A DNA stretch of 7,950 nucleotides, taken from contig CABQAB010000090.1 of NCBI GenBank assembly GCA_902461985.1, positions 1-7,950 of the forward strand, in the 5' to 3' direction. Below, in pieces: positions 6,457-7,950 of this stretch. Position numbers and translations under genes: made by a program. Within the stretch, counting starts at the first letter, position 1. Each line of letters begins with the position of its first letter. Source of the stretch: an uncultured Bacteroidales bacterium. Its GTDB lineage: Bacteria; Bacteroidota; Bacteroidia; Bacteroidales; UBA932. Below the pieces are notes generated by a model, which was not told where the DNA came from, searched no databases, and saw only the letters and a program-made list of their open reading frames with translations.

Positions 6457-7950
6457 TTTCCGCTGGACAAGCTGGCTCCGGAGAACTATTTCAACACGGA
6501 GGCGGAATTGAGGACTTTTACGAACACATTCTATCAGCAGAATCTTCCGACCGGCCCGGCCATATATTCGGAAGGTGCGGATGTGATAATATGTACGACC
6601 CTGCAGGAGGAAGTCTCCGGAAGCCGCGTGGTGGTGAATGACGGCGGTGGCTGGACCATGGGGTCCTGGCAGCCCCTGACCTACATCAACCATTACCTCA
6701 CCTATTCCCACAGGTGCAGCGATGCCAAGGCACGCGCCCGTTATGACGGTGTGGCTAAATTTTTCAGGGCATATTTCTATTTTGAGAAAGTGAAACGCTT
6801 CGGAGACGTGCCGTGGTACGATTATCCTGTGGGTTCGGACGATCCTGCACTTTACAAGGCAAGGGATTCGAGGGATTTCGTGATGGAGAAGATTCTTGAA
6901 GACATAGATTTCGCCATTGACAACCTGCCTACGTCTCCGGATGTGTATAATGTGACGAAATGGACCGCGCTTGCGCTCAAGTCAAGGATATGCCTTTTCG
7001 AGGGAACGTTCCGGAAATACCACGGACTCGACGGCTATGAGGAGTTTCTGGCGGAATGTGTGTCCGCTTCGGATATGTTCATTACCAGCAGTCCGTACGG
7101 AATCTACAAGACTGGAGCATATCCATACCGTGACCTGTTTTCTGTCAGGAACGCAACCGCCACCTCGGCGGAAGTGATACTCGCCAGGGATTACGACAAA
7201 GGCATGAATGTGGTCCACAATGCCAATCTTTACACATTGTCAGGTACTTACGGCATGCCTGGAGTTGAAAAGAAGATAATCGACAGCTACCTCAAGAAAG
7301 ACGGTTCCCGGTTCACAGACAATGCCGGATATGACAAAATGGAGTTCTATGCGGAAATGATGGACAGGGATCCGAGACTTGCCCAGACAGTGAGGGGGCC
7401 CGGATATACGAGGATAGGAGGCACGAAGAAACTCGGTCCGGACTTCAGCTGCTCGACGACAGGATACAACCTCATAAAATGGGTCGGAGATGAAAGCCAG
7501 GACGGTTATAACAATTCCTATAACGACATTATAATTTTCCGTTCTGCCGAAGTTTATCTTAACTTTGCGGAAGCCAGGGCAGAACTGGGGGAACTGACCC
7601 AGGACGATCTGGACCGCTCCGTCACTAAAATCAGGGAGAGAGTCGGAATGCCGGGAATAAATATGGCTGCTGCCAATGCCTCTCCCGACCCGTATCTTTC
7701 GGATCCGGCAACCGGTTATCCGGGAGTGAGCGGACCTAACAAGGGAGTCATCCTTGAGATACGCCGGGAGAGGACGGTGGAACTGCTTGCCGAGGGACAC
7801 AGGTATTATGACATCGTGCGCTGGAAAGAGGGCAAGCGTTTCGAGCAGGAATTCAAGGGAATGTATTTCACTCCGTTCCGCGAAGGAGAGACATGGAGGG
7901 TTTATGACCTGGATGGAGACGGTGTCAACAGCGAACTGGACCTGTGCCTT
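6391..7950 (+). CDS. SusD/RagB-family surface nutrient-binding lipoprotein (3' partial)
   Basis: The frame opens at the ATG at 6391, 13 bases after the susC stop, and stays open to the right edge (520 codons), so the stop lies beyond the window. The N-terminus MKKYRYLTLLATFAAVSC is a lipoprotein signal with Cys18 as the lipidated residue. The next residues, NLDE, include acids like those that direct Bacteroidota lipoproteins to the cell surface. Family landmarks are YDGVAKFFRAYFYFEKVKRF followed by GDVPWYDYP (118-146, a TPR-like helix), WTALALKSRICLFEG, the RSAEVYLNFAEARAELG helix, and EIRRERTVELLAEGHRYYDI plus VRWKEG (456 onward). A DLDGDGVNSELD calcium-loop-like motif begins at residue 506. 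SusD proteins form the hinged lid over the SusC barrel and bind the substrate. The gene is the normal partner of the susC just upstream. Ligand specificity is not predictable. Confidence 0.97.
   Translation, partial: MKKYRYLTLLATFAAVSCNLDEFPLDKLAPENYFNTEAELRTFTNTFYQQNLPTGPAIYSEGADVIICTTLQEEVSGSRVVVNDGGGWTMGSWQPLTYINHYLTYSHRCSDAKARARYDGVAKFFRAYFYFEKVKRFGDVPWYDYPVGSDDPALYKARDSRDFVMEKILEDIDFAIDNLPTSPDVYNVTKWTALALKSRICLFEGTFRKYHGLDGYEEFLAECVSASDMFITSSPYGIYKTGAYPYRDLFSVRNATATSAEVILARDYDKGMNVVHNANLYTLSGTYGMPGVEKKIIDSYLKKDGSRFTDNAGYDKMEFYAEMMDRDPRLAQTVRGPGYTRIGGTKKLGPDFSCSTTGYNLIKWVGDESQDGYNNSYNDIIIFRSAEVYLNFAEARAELGELTQDDLDRSVTKIRERVGMPGINMAAANASPDPYLSDPATGYPGVSGPNKGVILEIRRERTVELLAEGHRYYDIVRWKEGKRFEQEFKGMYFTPFREGETWRVYDLDGDGVNSELDLCL

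Noticed and set aside
5901..6470. 189-aa minus-strand open frame across the susC/susD junction
   Set aside because: It overlaps conserved ends of both genes and encodes no recognisable domain.
7240..7800. 186-aa minus-strand open frame opposite susD
   Set aside because: It is opposite the conserved SusD core, where the + strand encodes the EIRRERTVELLAEGHRYYD motif.

Overview
The window looks like a piece of a Bacteroidota genome, most likely order Bacteroidales. The evidence is a SusC/SusD pair, a short ECF sigma factor of the Bacteroides type, a FecR-like anti-sigma factor with a DUF4974-like C-terminal domain, A/T-rich start regions without Shine-Dalgarno sequences, and a surface-type lipoprotein signal on SusD. 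By eye the G+C content is moderate, near half, with free use of ATA (Ile), AGG/AGA (Arg) and GGA (Gly). I cannot name the genus.

All five genes are on the + strand and are almost gapless. (1) At 1-1358 is the 3' part of a gene for an exported right-handed parallel beta-helix protein with a choice-of-anchor Q-like C-terminal end. It is cut by the left edge. (2) At 1368-1904 is an ECF sigma-70 factor with a GTG start, 9 bases after the first gene. (3) At 1907-2902 is a FecR-type membrane anti-sigma factor, 2 bases after the sigma gene. (4) At 2910-6377 is a SusC-type TonB-dependent outer-membrane transporter of 1155 aa with an N-terminal STN signalling domain, 7 bases after the anti-sigma gene. 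(5) At 6391-7950 is a SusD/RagB lipoprotein, 13 bases after susC and cut by the right edge after 520 codons. No intergenic stretch exceeds 13 bases. I found no terminator, RNA gene, insertion sequence or CRISPR array.

Genes 2-5 form a known type of cell-surface signalling and uptake unit. The SusC/SusD pair captures and imports an oligomeric nutrient, usually a glycan. On ligand binding, the periplasmic STN domain of SusC is expected to contact the periplasmic part of the anti-sigma factor, which frees the sigma factor to transcribe the operon. No glycoside hydrolase, lyase or protease is visible here, so the substrate cannot be named; such genes may lie downstream of susD. The beta-helix gene is either the last gene of an upstream unit or a surface partner co-transcribed with this one.

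I do not see a clearly new system. The points most worth a second look are a conserved Gly-Thr in the anti-sigma factor that matches the known self-cleavage position of the family, an STN-like resemblance between the anti-sigma C-terminus and the SusC N-terminus, the cysteine-rich rung pattern of the beta-helix protein, and the unusually tight, same-frame junction between the beta-helix gene and the sigma gene.
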